From assembly GCF_024763615.1 (NCBI RefSeq), contig NC_077223.1, positions 88,536,627 to 88,600,626 of the forward strand: a stretch of DNA of 64,000 nt. Direction: 5' to 3'. Both the position numbers and the translations under genes were made by a program. The notes beneath the pieces are model-generated. The model saw only the letters and a list, made by a program, of their open reading frames with translations. It was not told the origin of the DNA and searched no databases. Position 1 is the first letter of the stretch. Each line of letters begins with the position of its first letter. Below, piece after piece: positions 39,080-51,100 of this stretch. Origin of the DNA: Phlebotomus papatasi. Lineage: Eukaryota; Arthropoda; Insecta; Diptera; Psychodidae.

Positions 39080-39960
39080 CCCGGCAAATTCTGCAGAATT
39101 CTGCAGAAATTCGTCAGAATTGAATTACTAAATGCCGAAAAATCAGCAGAATTTCTGCAGAATTTTGTTCTAAGGTGGATCCGATCGTTGTATGAAAATT
39201 CTGCAGAATTTTTTGCAGAATTTCTATAGAAAATTTTAAAATTATCGGCAGAATTTCTTTAGAGTATTTAGATGATTTCTACATTTCTTCTACCCTTTCT
39301 AATGTTTCTAAACATTATTTTAACTACATAAAAATATGTATTTCAATTTATTTAAAATTCAATTTTTGTTCAACAATTTTACGTGAATACTGTCTTTTTT
39401 TTACAATATTATTATAATGTTATAATACAATATTATTAAATCAGCCATAATAGAAAATACGAAGGGGAAGGAAATGGTTAGAAAACACGAAAGAAATTCG
39501 CGATGCTCACGAAGTCGCACGACTATCCCGAAGCCACACGAAGTATCCGATTGAATGACAAGAAACGTTAAAATTTCAAAAGTGCAGAATTGCAGATCGA
39601 AGTTTTGCTGGGAAGCATCAAATTGTCATTTCCAAGTCGTTGATGTTCGAAGAATTCAAACTCGATTTTGAATTTTCAAAATAAATGTTCACACAAGGTT
39701 GCGAAAATTTATGAAATATCACACTATAAAGCTGCTAAAAGTATAAATCACTGAAATAATAGGCCTTTCTGAATTGAATTCAGAATTCTGACGAAATTGA
39801 AATTCAAATCTAACGAATTGAAGAATTCGTCAGATTTGAAAATGTAACTGCCATAAATTCTGCAGAATTTTGTTCTAAAGGTGGATCCGATTGTTGCATG
39901 AAAATTCTGCAGAATTTCTACAGAAAATTTTATGAATTTTCGGCACTTTCCTCAGCTGTC
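39080..39960 (+). repeat. CTGCAGAATT-rich repeats, two blocks
   Basis: Blocks at 39080-39245 and 39770-39960 share CTGCAGAATTTTGTTCTAA, GGTGGATCCGAT and AAAATTCTGCAGAATT. CTGCAG and AGAATTCT palindromes recur every few tens of bases. Confidence 0.6.
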
Positions 39961-39999
39961 AAAATGGACTTGGAATATTTTAACTGAAATTATTTATCA

Positions 40000-42049
40000 A
40001 CTTGGTAGAATTTATAATCACGATTTTCATGATATATTTTATATAAATAAATACTGCGAGGATATGCTATCTATAGAGAAGGATTAAATAACAGTATTAA
40101 ACATACTACCGACCGAAAAGTCTGCATTTTTTGATAAATTGTGCAAGAATTTTCTTGAGAACAAAAAAAAATTACGATGTGATTTTCAGCTGAGGCCTTT
40201 AAAATTATTTATTATTTATGAAAAAATTATGCTTTTCATTTCATTAAGTATATTTTCGTTAATTTTTCCAATAAAATGTATAGATTTGAAATGTCCGTCT
40301 CTGAAACAGCCATTAGGTAACGGGTGTGAGACTTCGTACTCGAGACAAATTTTGATAGTTTTGGTTATTTGACGTTACGATCGCTAGTGCGGTTTTTGAA
40401 TGATGACCGTTAAAAAAAGAAGAAGAAGAAGAAAAATTGCGGAATTGCAGAACGAAGTATTATTGCTGGGCTTGCTGGGTTGTTCCCATAACAAAGCAAT
40501 AAAGGAATACTTTTTGACGTAGGAGACATTTCAAAATTCTAACAGGAGGTACTTCGTTCACCATGCAGACAAAACGATAAATAAAAATACTTTTTTAATG
40601 ACTTTTGAAACCGATCTTCGGATTTTTTAAGCTCTAACTCTGAATATGGTAAGAATAACAATTTCTGTGCATCAAACGTCGTTGATGTTTGCAAAATTCA
40701 AACAAAATTTTGAATTTCTAAAGTAAACTTTGACGTAGGGGTATATAAGAAGATCTATCAGATTACGACCAGACCTTGGGGTTTTTCAAAAAAATTAATT
40801 ACGGGACAGGAATATTATGAGCTTTGCCACAACACAGTAAATACTGACATGTTGACACCCGAGACATCTCAAAATTCGAACAGGAAATACTTTCGCCACG
40901 ATGCGGACAAAGCGAGAAGTAAAAATGCTTTTACTGCTTTCAAACCTGATTTTCGAATATATTTTCTCTTGGAGAAATTCCGGTTATGAACGCTCGGAAT
41001 AACTAGCTAATTTTTTTCTGGTTACGCTCGTTATCATTGAATCAAAAACGTAACGTTCGGATTACTTTTGCTTATTTTCAATATTGTTTACTTCGTAAAA
41101 CGTTATTTGGACATCATTTTGGAATTTTGTATGTTGAAAAGTAATGTAGGGGTAGGGGAAGCCTTTCAGGCTTCGCTCACACTTTGGCTTCGAACACTTC
41201 ATATTTTTCACATACGTCTTTTTTTAACGAATCTGATTTACATATGGCTATATTTTTTAATAACTAGATTTAGGTCTTTTATGGCAATTGAGGGTTCAGG
41301 ACAAAAATGATGTTTTAAAATTAAAATTTACCTCTGAATATATTTCCTTTTTGTCGAACTTCATTGACTCGATCAGTTTTAAAATTATAAAGTGTATTAA
41401 AAAAATATAATGCAAAAACGTTTCAAAAAATTAAAAATGATTTTGAAGGAAATTGAAAAGCAAGAGAAAGCTGAAAATGTGATTAAAGCATTGTGAAAAC
41501 TTTCAATATTATTATTTTTGGGTATTTTTGTAATTTCCTAGAGCTGCAAAGAATTCATTCTTTGTAGTTAGGATTCTAGTAATCTAGATGATAATAACAA
41601 AATAAAAGATCTAATTCCTCTTTTTATTATAATTTATGATTTTTTATTATTTAGAAAATAAACTCGGGTTTTTATACTTTACTTTAAATAGAAGTATCAA
41701 TATGAAAAATATACAATTTCGATACATTAAATAAATAAAAAAAGGACAGAAACGAAAATTAAGAGAAATATCTTCGTAGAAAACTAAGAAAAAAAGCTAA
41801 AATCTTGCCTTTTTCACAACACACACGCACACTCAATATGAATTATTTGCAATGAATGTTAATATTAAACATAAAATGCCGTTTAATGTCTTAAAACCAT
41901 TTCGAAAGGATGTGAACTAAAAGCTACTCAAGAGGTTTTGTACAAAACAATGACACATAATTGTGATATGTTTGTGCCTCATTGAAAAAATATCCTTTTT
42001 TTGCATTCTTTACGCGTTGCATAAGCTCTTGAGCTTGGTTTTTTTAAGC
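40000..42049 (+). other. Non-coding sequence 3' of pnut, includes its 3' UTR
   Basis: Short frames only. The part nearest 42049 must contain the septin 3' UTR (minus strand), but several AATAAA-like sites make the end ambiguous. It contains a partial foldback arm at about 41150-41215 related to 31259-31696. Confidence 0.45.
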
Positions 42050-42194
42050 TTATTCTTGCGGACTCGTTGGTAGATTAGCATTAGAAGCAGCTCGAGATGA
42101 TTCAGTACCGCCAAAGCTTGTATGGCGTCGCAGCAATGATCCAAAAACACGTCGACCCTTTGACTCATCACTCCTGGAAGACATTGACGCACTC
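42050..42194 (-). CDS. pnut: pnut exon 9 (basic Ser-rich C-terminal tail)
   Basis: Acceptor cttttcag precedes 42194. It encodes SASMSSRSDESKGRRVFGSL to NLPTSPQE and TAA. The tail is rich in Ser and Arg, outside the coiled coil, and is not a part I know as conserved in SEPT7; the splice phase supports it. Confidence 0.8.
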
Positions 42195-45100
42195 CTGAAA
42201 AGTTTTTCTTTCACATTTTCACACTCTCTCTCCCCCATACACAATATTCTATTTTATTTTCATGTCCCATTTTGTGCAAATTTTCCATAAAGAAAAGGCA
42301 TTTAACAGTGCATTCTTTTGTCCCAGATCTTTTTTTTTCTTAATTTTCTTTCGCACACAAAAGATTAAAAGAAAAACCAACACCAAAAACAAGACACAAA
42401 AAGCATGGCCCTTTATTTAAATCTTTTCTTGCAGCAAAAGAAAAATCATTTATAGAAAAAAAGTCAATAAACTCAAAAATTAAAAGATGAAATTCAAATG
42501 AGAAAGTGTAAAGTATGAACAAAACCTTAAAAATTTAAAAAGGATTCAATACCATTTCACCGATTTACCATTACACTAGGCAACAAATTTTAGGATTAGA
42601 AATAAACATAGGGAAATTTGAATATTTGGGGTCGCTAAGAAGCAACAAAAGATGTTTTCTGGCTCTAAGTTGCTGAAATATGTTTTTTTATTCATCCTTT
42701 TAAAAGATATTGTAGTACACTTGAGAGAAATCCGAAAAAGTTAAAATAACATTCCGGAAATATTAATTTTACCCTGCAGTATTGATCCAAAATCGGTGTA
42801 AATACTACCCTTTTCAGGTGTATTGGGGGTTAAAGTTATGTTTTTTCATGTTAATTTTACGTTTAAAAAGGTGAAAAATTAACATCAAAAAAATATTGAT
42901 ATATTTTTACACCTAAAAAGTGTTAAAGTTATGAGGAAAAAAGTTGATCGCACCCTCTTTTTTTTCTCAGTGTAGACTTACGATTACAAATACATCACTA
43001 TACCATAACTTTCTAGAATATCTCAAGTAATTATAAAGGCCCATGTGGTTGGGGTTACCCATCGGGCGCGTCCCAAGTGGCGGATAGGGAATGGCTATAG
43101 TTGGTGTTAGAACTGGATATAGGGTAAATTAAGCTAATTCAAAACCTACTCCAAATGGAAATTTTTCGCTACTCCAAATGGAAACGTGATTGTTTTCACG
43201 ATAAATACAGTACTAAATTATTATATTTATATATTTTCTGTACCGCAGTTTCATTATTTAGTTAATTTTGCTCCAAATAAAGCGAAAATCCATTCATATT
43301 CACAAATTTTAATTTGTTAATTTCTCAGAAAAATTAAAAGTGTACCTTCACTGAGAAAAAAACGGGGGTGCGATTAACTTTTTATCATCATAACTTTAAC
43401 ACTTTTTAGGTGTAAAAATATATCAACATTTTTTAATGTTAATTTTACACCTTCTTAAGGGTAAAATTAACATGAAAAAGGGTAACTTTAACCCCTCAAT
43501 ATACCTATAAAGCATAATATTTACACCGATTTCGGATCAATACTGCAGGGTAAAATAAACATTTCCGGAATGTTATTTTAACTTTTTTGGATTTCTCTGT
43601 GTTTTTACGATCGAATTTTTCATCGATCGACCAAGTTTTCCAATGAAAAACACAATGACCTGACTGTTGTTTATTCGTTTTTTAACATTTATGTCATATT
43701 TCTGGCTAATTTTAGTTAAATTAAGTGCTAATCTTTATTGTTAACTGTACTTGAAGATTTCAAATGAAATAATTACCTATTTCCTGAACAAAAAGGGTTT
43801 TTCTGAAGTGTCTGCAAATGTTTTAATAGGAAACCCCGGAAATATGATTTTTTGGAGAGATTTTCTTATTGTTTTAGATGGGAAAGGAGAAAAGACCAGG
43901 AATAAGAACAAATCCTGCACTCAAGAGCAACTCAACAAGGTTTTGGAAACCTTTCGTCGCGGTTTCACTTACACTGTTTGTCCCCAATTAGAAACTTTCC
44001 CTTGTCTCCATTTGGATTAATTATGTTTCCAATAGAAGCATTTTACGCTCGCGTATTTTTCTTGTATTTAAGAAGTTTTCAAATTATATTTAAAGAATTT
44101 TCAGTAAACAGTAACATTCTAGAAGAGTCAAGGAGCAAATTTATGTAATTCTCTTCAGAAAAAAATTGAACTTAATGTGTTGAATCTTCTGTCAAAGTTA
44201 AAGCATCTGGAAATGGTTTTGAATTAGGACATTTACCCTAATTTGTTTAGAAATAAGCTATAGGAGGCACGTATCGGCATCTTTGTGTCTACGAGAAGTC
44301 CTTAGTAAATACTAAACCGCGAACCATCCCAAAACCTTTGTCTCTTTGGTAAGGAAGCCAGTGCATCAGGCTTGCACCCTGTTGTCATAGTACTCTGACC
44401 GCAAAAAAAACACGACAAGGAGCCTTGGATGACGGATGGATTGCATCGGAAACGATCTACGCGAGACAATGACAAGCTGTTGCTTCAATCGCTTGTTTCG
44501 GGGGGTCGTAGAGAACAAACTCTTTGGCAAACAGTCCGAAGACTTTGAGGGAAGAAGAGCAATTCCATCCAAGGAGTAACACCCAGGAAGGAAATCTTCT
44601 GACCAAAGAGGGAGAGGTCTTAAGTCGCTGGAAAGAATACTTCTCAGAATTGCTTTATCCTCAACAAGCGTTTGGGAATGAATGAAAAAAGGATCCTTTA
44701 GTTTTCGAAATATTCGACATCGAATTTTCGAAAATCGATTTTTCGATTAATCGGCCCTTCGTTTAAATAGGATGAAATTAGGGTGTTTAGAAGGCATGTA
44801 GCATTTACCGAGACCTTTCCAAATCACCCAAAATTATCAAATTCTAACAATTGGAACCCCAGAAATGGCTATTTTAAATTTTAAATTTGGGCCTAGGATC
44901 TAACAAGATCGAATTTCATTTCAGACATAAGCTGATATTGTAAAAACTCTCAGGTAATAGTATAAAAAAAACAATTCATAGCAACGGAAGCCAGTAAAAA
45001 TTTTTCAATTCTTCTAGAGTTATCAAATATTTAAATTTCCTCTTTCGCATTTCGCATTTTCAACTTTATCAGCATTATTTGTTGCCTAGTATTATTTATA

Positions 45101-48100
45101 AAATTTACAAATATTATAAATTTAACTCTAAAGCTGAAAAGCTGCAGTAAAAAAAAATATTTGCAAATTTTATAAATGTAGAAGCTTTTTTGTTCATTCA
45201 CCTTTTTTTTTTTTAATTTTCCCTTATTCCAATCTAAACTCAAATAAAATGTGTTTTATTTTTTTCAACTATATTTTTTTTTTGGTTCTATAAACACCTA
45301 AAACTTTCGCTACATTTCTCTATTGTCAGCCTTTTTAGCAAATAACAAAATAAATGCAAATGAATTGAAAATCAAATGATTCCAATGAATGTTTCAATGA
45401 GAACATTTTTTTTTAAATTGAGCTAAGTTATCAAAGCTAAAAAAAACTTTTATAAATATTATATCCCAGTATCTCGCTCACAATTTTTCAATAATTGTCA
45501 GTTTGTGAAATATTTGTAAAAAAAAAATCAGTGTAAGAGAAAACTGTGTTGATATCTGTGTATTACTTTGTGACCTATCAATATGTTATACTAACGTCTC
45601 TTTTTCTATCAGGTGTGTGATTATATATTTTTTTCAGATGAAAATAAATCATAGGAAAAAGAAGAAATAAGTTAAATTTAACCAAGGATGAAAACGACAA
45701 TGAGATAGTGAAGAATATAGAAATAAAAAATAAAGATTTTTTTGTGATAAATTAAAAGATTGTCAACTCACTCTTTGCTATTTGCTTCCAAGCTGCGTCT
45801 TTTCAATTCCTCCAGTGTCACCCCATTTGCCTCCTCCCACTCCTTCTTTTCCTGCTCAAAGGCGCGTCTTCGATCCTCCAGTTCCCTAATTTGTATCTCC
45901 AGCGTCTGCAGAGACTCAAAAGAAAATACAGTCAGGTAACATTTTCGCAAAGTAATTTTCTAGCCAGGAAAAATAAATCTCACCTTCTTTCGTTCTTCAT
46001 GCCTTCGAGTCAATTCAATTTCTGAATCCTTGAGTTTCTGCTTCTTCTCTTTCACCTTCATCTCAAACACTTGCTCCATCTCAGCTTCCATCTTCTTCAT
46101 CTTGAGCTCATGTTCACGCTTTTCTTCTTCCATCTGAGCCAGAGGGTTCCTTGTCCCACAAACAAGCAAACAGAATTATTAGTGGGCAACGTTCTTTACG
46201 TAAAATGAAACAACTTATTAAAGGAGAGTTGGTATGATATGCTCAATCTCACTTTTACGAGAAAGTTTAACCTTTCAATTATACATTTTTTAACCCTTAA
46301 AAAAACGTTTAACCAAATTCCGTATACATTTGCAGAAAAATTTTCTATTGAAGATGTTACTAACCTCTAAACAAATTTTCCTAATCGATTTGCACTTGTA
46401 AGAACCCTTAATTTAGTTATTTTGGAAAGTTAGGTTATAATGAACTTAACCTAAAAACTATAACATATTTTTGATGCTATTTACCCTTTTTCTTAATTAG
46501 TTCATTATTAAGAATAATTATTTATATTTTAAAGAGATTCTATAGCAATTCAGAAACATTACTCTTTGTATCTCAAAGCGTTTTAATTGCTAACCTCAAA
46601 AAATTCAACATTGAGGTTATTTCAATATTTTTGCTAGGGGATTTTTCACTTAATCGGAAAATAGGCAAAGTACTTGTCATGAAAAAATATATATTTGTTA
46701 ATAAATAACCCCTGAATTCCCCTAAATTTAAATCTGAACTTTCCCAAAGAGAATTGATGGTTGGAATTTAATATGTTTAGGAATAAAAAAAAATCTAAAA
46801 GTCTAAAATCCCTAAAATTTGCATTTAAAATAATTTTATTCATCTCCAATTAAGAAATATTGTAAAAAAATACTTAAGTTAGAAGAAATTTTTGAACAAT
46901 GTTCTATGGAAAGCTTAGAGGTTATGTTCAACATAACCTCACATTGCTAATTAAAATCTTAATCATAAATTAAAAAAAAGGTTGAATTTTCGAAAGTGTT
47001 TTTTTAAAGAGCAAAAAAATCTGTTCAAATTCTCTTATTGGTATCTGGAACAGGCAGAAAATGAATTGCATTTTAATAGACAATTTCTTGGTTAGGGTGG
47101 AGTCAACACTTATGAATGCCATACACTTATTGGATAGCGTGCAAAAATCTTGAGTTCTTACTTAAAACAGATTTCGATAGGTAGCCCAGGCGAACATTTC
47201 ACCCATACACTTAGACACTTATATCCGAAAAAAAATTCGACATCGAATTTTCAAAGGTCAAAGTTTAACTGTTCTGGAAGGCATATTCCTCAATCGATTT
47301 GCTTGAATTTTTTTTTTTTTGAAAAGGTCTTGAAATTTGCAACCCAGCGGCATCGGTCACAATCAAAAATGAATCGGTCATGTGTCCCTTGTCTGTCCCT
47401 AAACTTCTAACCCAAATAGAGTACAAACGGTAGAAGGTTCAAACTTCCGGTCTTCGAAGGATCCTCCGCCTTTCATAAGGCGACCCAAGCATCACTATTA
47501 TGTTATGATCTTCATTTCCCCCCAACCCCTCCATCCGTGTTTTTCGGTTTATTTCGAAAATGGATTCAGCGATTTCTTTTATTTTCGGATATGTTTTGGA
47601 GATTTCGTTCATAGAGAATTGAAAATTTGTTTTGAGATCGAATTTTCATAGGTCAAAATTAAAGCACTCTGGATCTCTGGAAGGCCTATTCCCCAACCGA
47701 TTTGCTTAAGTTTGGATTTTTTTAGGAAGTTCTTGAATTTTCCGACTCAACTGTACCGAACTCAATCGGCAACAAATCGGCAAAGTACCTGAAAATGACT
47801 TACTTTTTTTCGAAAATCGTTATTTATTGGTCGTACATATTCATTTGATCTAGGAGCTAAAGGGTAAGAGATATCGACCTCCGGTCTTCAATGACATCTC
47901 TATAAGTCTATATTATCTAGGGTATCTAGGAGAATATTTCCTCCTTATTTTCCTGACTTCCCCGTCGTTCCCTTTCAAAACGTTTTTTTGTTTATTCCGA
48001 AAACGACCCCTAGATTTTTTCATCTTCGATGATGTTTTTGGTGGTAGTCGGGGTGAACATTTCGTCTGCAGACAGCTATGACCGAAAAATTTTTCGATAT

Positions 48101-51100
48101 CGAATTTTTAAACTTCATAGATAAACGATTTTGAAGGCCTATTTCCCAATCGATTTGCCTAAATTTGGCCTTTTTATTATTTTCGAAATCGATATTTTTT
48201 AATGTTTTTAATATTTATTCTTTTTAATATTTAATAATAATAATATATCCAAGAGGCTACAGTAAGCATCTTCATATTTTTCGTATTTCATTAGTTCTAG
48301 CATCCTTTTTCCATTTATATTCTTTTTATCAATATACTTGTTAAAAAAAAAACATATAGCTATTTTTCTGTGAAGCCGCAAATTTGAAGAGCATTCTATT
48401 ATATATTAAAATCCAATTTTAAAATCTTCTATAAAAGAAAACTTATTTTTAAATTAGTTATTTATGTTGGCACGAAAGGATTGAACAGGAAGTAGGTCAC
48501 AGAGAGCAATGCTTTGTCACAATTTTAGCAAAATCGATTTCTGACTTTCTGAAAATGCATTGCACGTATACCCAAAAATTTTCCCCGGGGTATTTCTTAT
48601 CTTAAAAATCCAAAACTCATCTCTGCAAAAATGAGATTGAGCATGAAGGTGAAAATATTTTAGTCATTTACTTTTTTTGTAATTGAGTTTAGAGAAATTT
48701 GATGTGTATATTATCTGCAAACATCATTGAGAATAAGTATATTGAAATGAAAAAGAAACATACAAAAGCACTAAGAAATTAATATTGAAAAATAAAATCG
48801 AGACACTGTCCAAAACAAAAAAGAAAATAACATTATGGTGATTGATGAATGGTGCAATGAGATGGAAACAGAAATAAAAAGAAAACAAGTTCACATCCAA
48901 TGTGAAATCATTTTGAAAAAGGAAAATTATTAAATTAGGAGAATTTCATACACGAATTAAAAAATAAATAAAATAAAAACAAAATGCCGCAAATAATGCA
49001 TGATGAAAATTAGTCTTGTTAAGAAAGTAAAATAATTAAATGCAAGAGAGTTTATTATTTCAATGACTCAAGAAAAATTTAATTTGATATCCATTACAAG
49101 GGGCATTTCACTGGAGGAATGTAGAACATAATTTCTCTGAATTTCTTTTAGTTTATGAATTTTGAACTTTTTCTTCGAATATTGAAAATGTTTTTCGAAA
49201 ATCGAATTTTATGCCTCCGGCACACCTTTTAGATCAGGCAAATTTCATGAGGTCAAAATTCGGATCCCTTTTTTTCTCACACATTTTGAATATGTCTATA
49301 TCATTCTGTCGCACTCTTCTTCTTCTCTTAAACATCACTCCAAATTCAATTTTGCTCGATCAAATTTGGTATGCGAAAGAATGAGATAGCCATATTCAAA
49401 ACATGTGAGAAAGAAAGGGTTTCGAATTTCGATTTCATGAAATTTTCCTGATCTAAAAGGTGTGCCGGAGCCATTATAAATGTATATAGCTCCGGCATAC
49501 CTTTTAGATCAGGAAAATTTCATGAAATCAAAATTCAAATCTCTTTCTTTCTTAAAGTTTTGCATTATGTCCATCTCATTTTTTCGCACTGCAAATTCAA
49601 TTAAGTCGAATTTGTTTTGAAGTTTAAAAGAAGAAGAAGAGTGCGAAAGAATGAGATAGACGTATGCAAAGTGTGTGAGAAAGAAAAGAATCCGAATTTC
49701 GACTTCATGAAATTTTCCTGATCTAAAAGGTGTGTCGGAGCCAATAGAATTTATTTTCCGAATGTCGAAAATATTTTTCGAAAATCGAATTTTATTAATG
49801 TCGAAAATCTTTTGGGAATATCGAAAACACTTTGAGAAAATCGAATTTTCCCAAAGTTTTAGATTGAATAAATTCAGAAGACTGAGTTTTTCTCAGTGAA
49901 ATACTCCTTGAATTTATATAATTTTCACAATTTAAACATTTTTAACAGCAAAAATATAAAATGTTCTAATGAAAAATAAAATTTGTCAAAAGTTCGTCAA
50001 GAGAAAAATTTTTTAGAGGTGTCTGATTTTTTTTGTGATGCAAAAAATTATAAGTAATTTTTGCACGTTTTTTTGAGTCTTTAGCTTTTTTTTAAAAAAC
50101 TTTTTTGGTGTTGTTGTCGTCATATTTGACTTACCAAACAATCAAAAATGAATTTATAATCCCTTGACTGCAGAAACTGAGATTAAAATATGTTTTAGTG
50201 GTGAGTAAAAAATGAAATTAGGTCAGAGATGAAAATAAAAATGGGATAACAAGCCAAAATAAAAATAGATATTACACACAAAAAACTCAAAACAAAAAAA
50301 TAATATTGTTAAGTCTATCCAATTTTCTTTTTCCAATTTTATGTACATCTTTTGATCATTTAGTATTCAAAATGATTGTCATATATTTCAGGAAGTAACT
50401 CGATAGAGGGATGATTGTGGGGTGTTTTTAAGAAAGAAGATTAGTATATTAAATGAAATGCGGCGATCAGCTATATATTGAAAGTGTATTAAACAATTGC
50501 AAAAGGGGAGAAATAAAAAGTTCAATCAAATAAATATTTTGATAAATCATTGTGAAAGGATATTCTCATAAAAGGACTAAAAAAATATATAAATATTTCA
50601 TAAAAATAATCTTTTTCACTTACTTATTACTCAATCTACCGGATTTTCCATCATTCCCTAATCCGGCCAATTTACGGCACCTGTAGTTCTCGTAGTGAAC
50701 ATTATTGGTGACATCTTTGAGATCATGCAAGTGTGTCCTAATGACCATGTTTCTCAGAGCAATAAAGTCACAGTGTTCCAAGTTCTCAACTAACAAAAAC
50801 ATCAGGAAAAAAAACACACACAATTTACGAACTTCCCAATATCCCCAGAAAATAGAATCCAAGAAAAATACCTTCAGCAACTCCCCATGGATACCTTCGA
50901 CCACGAACCTTCCGTCCATCCACCTCAATAACCACATTTGCACCCACAACAGCAAACGGAACACGACTCCTGAGCTGCTTCAGCACTTTGGCCTCCTCCT
51001 CATCCTCCAACGGTTCCGGAAAGTCGTAAATTTTGATTTTGTGCTGGGCAATCTCGTTGAGAATCTAACCATATGGACGAAGACGAAGAAAATGATGAAG

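Larger units (their letters stand above)
43120..44240. mobile_element. TAGGGTAAAT-ended element with psq-like HTH remnant
   Basis: Left end TAGGGTAAATTAAGCTAATT, then CAAAACC, pairs in inverted sense with the right end GGTTTTGAATTAGGACATTT, then ACCCTA. It encloses the CACTG-ended copy 43349-43602 and the open frame 43751-44017. About 1.1 kb, or 870 bp without the nested copy. The TA limits and the helix-turn-helix remnant suggest a decayed pogo-type element. Confidence 0.65.
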
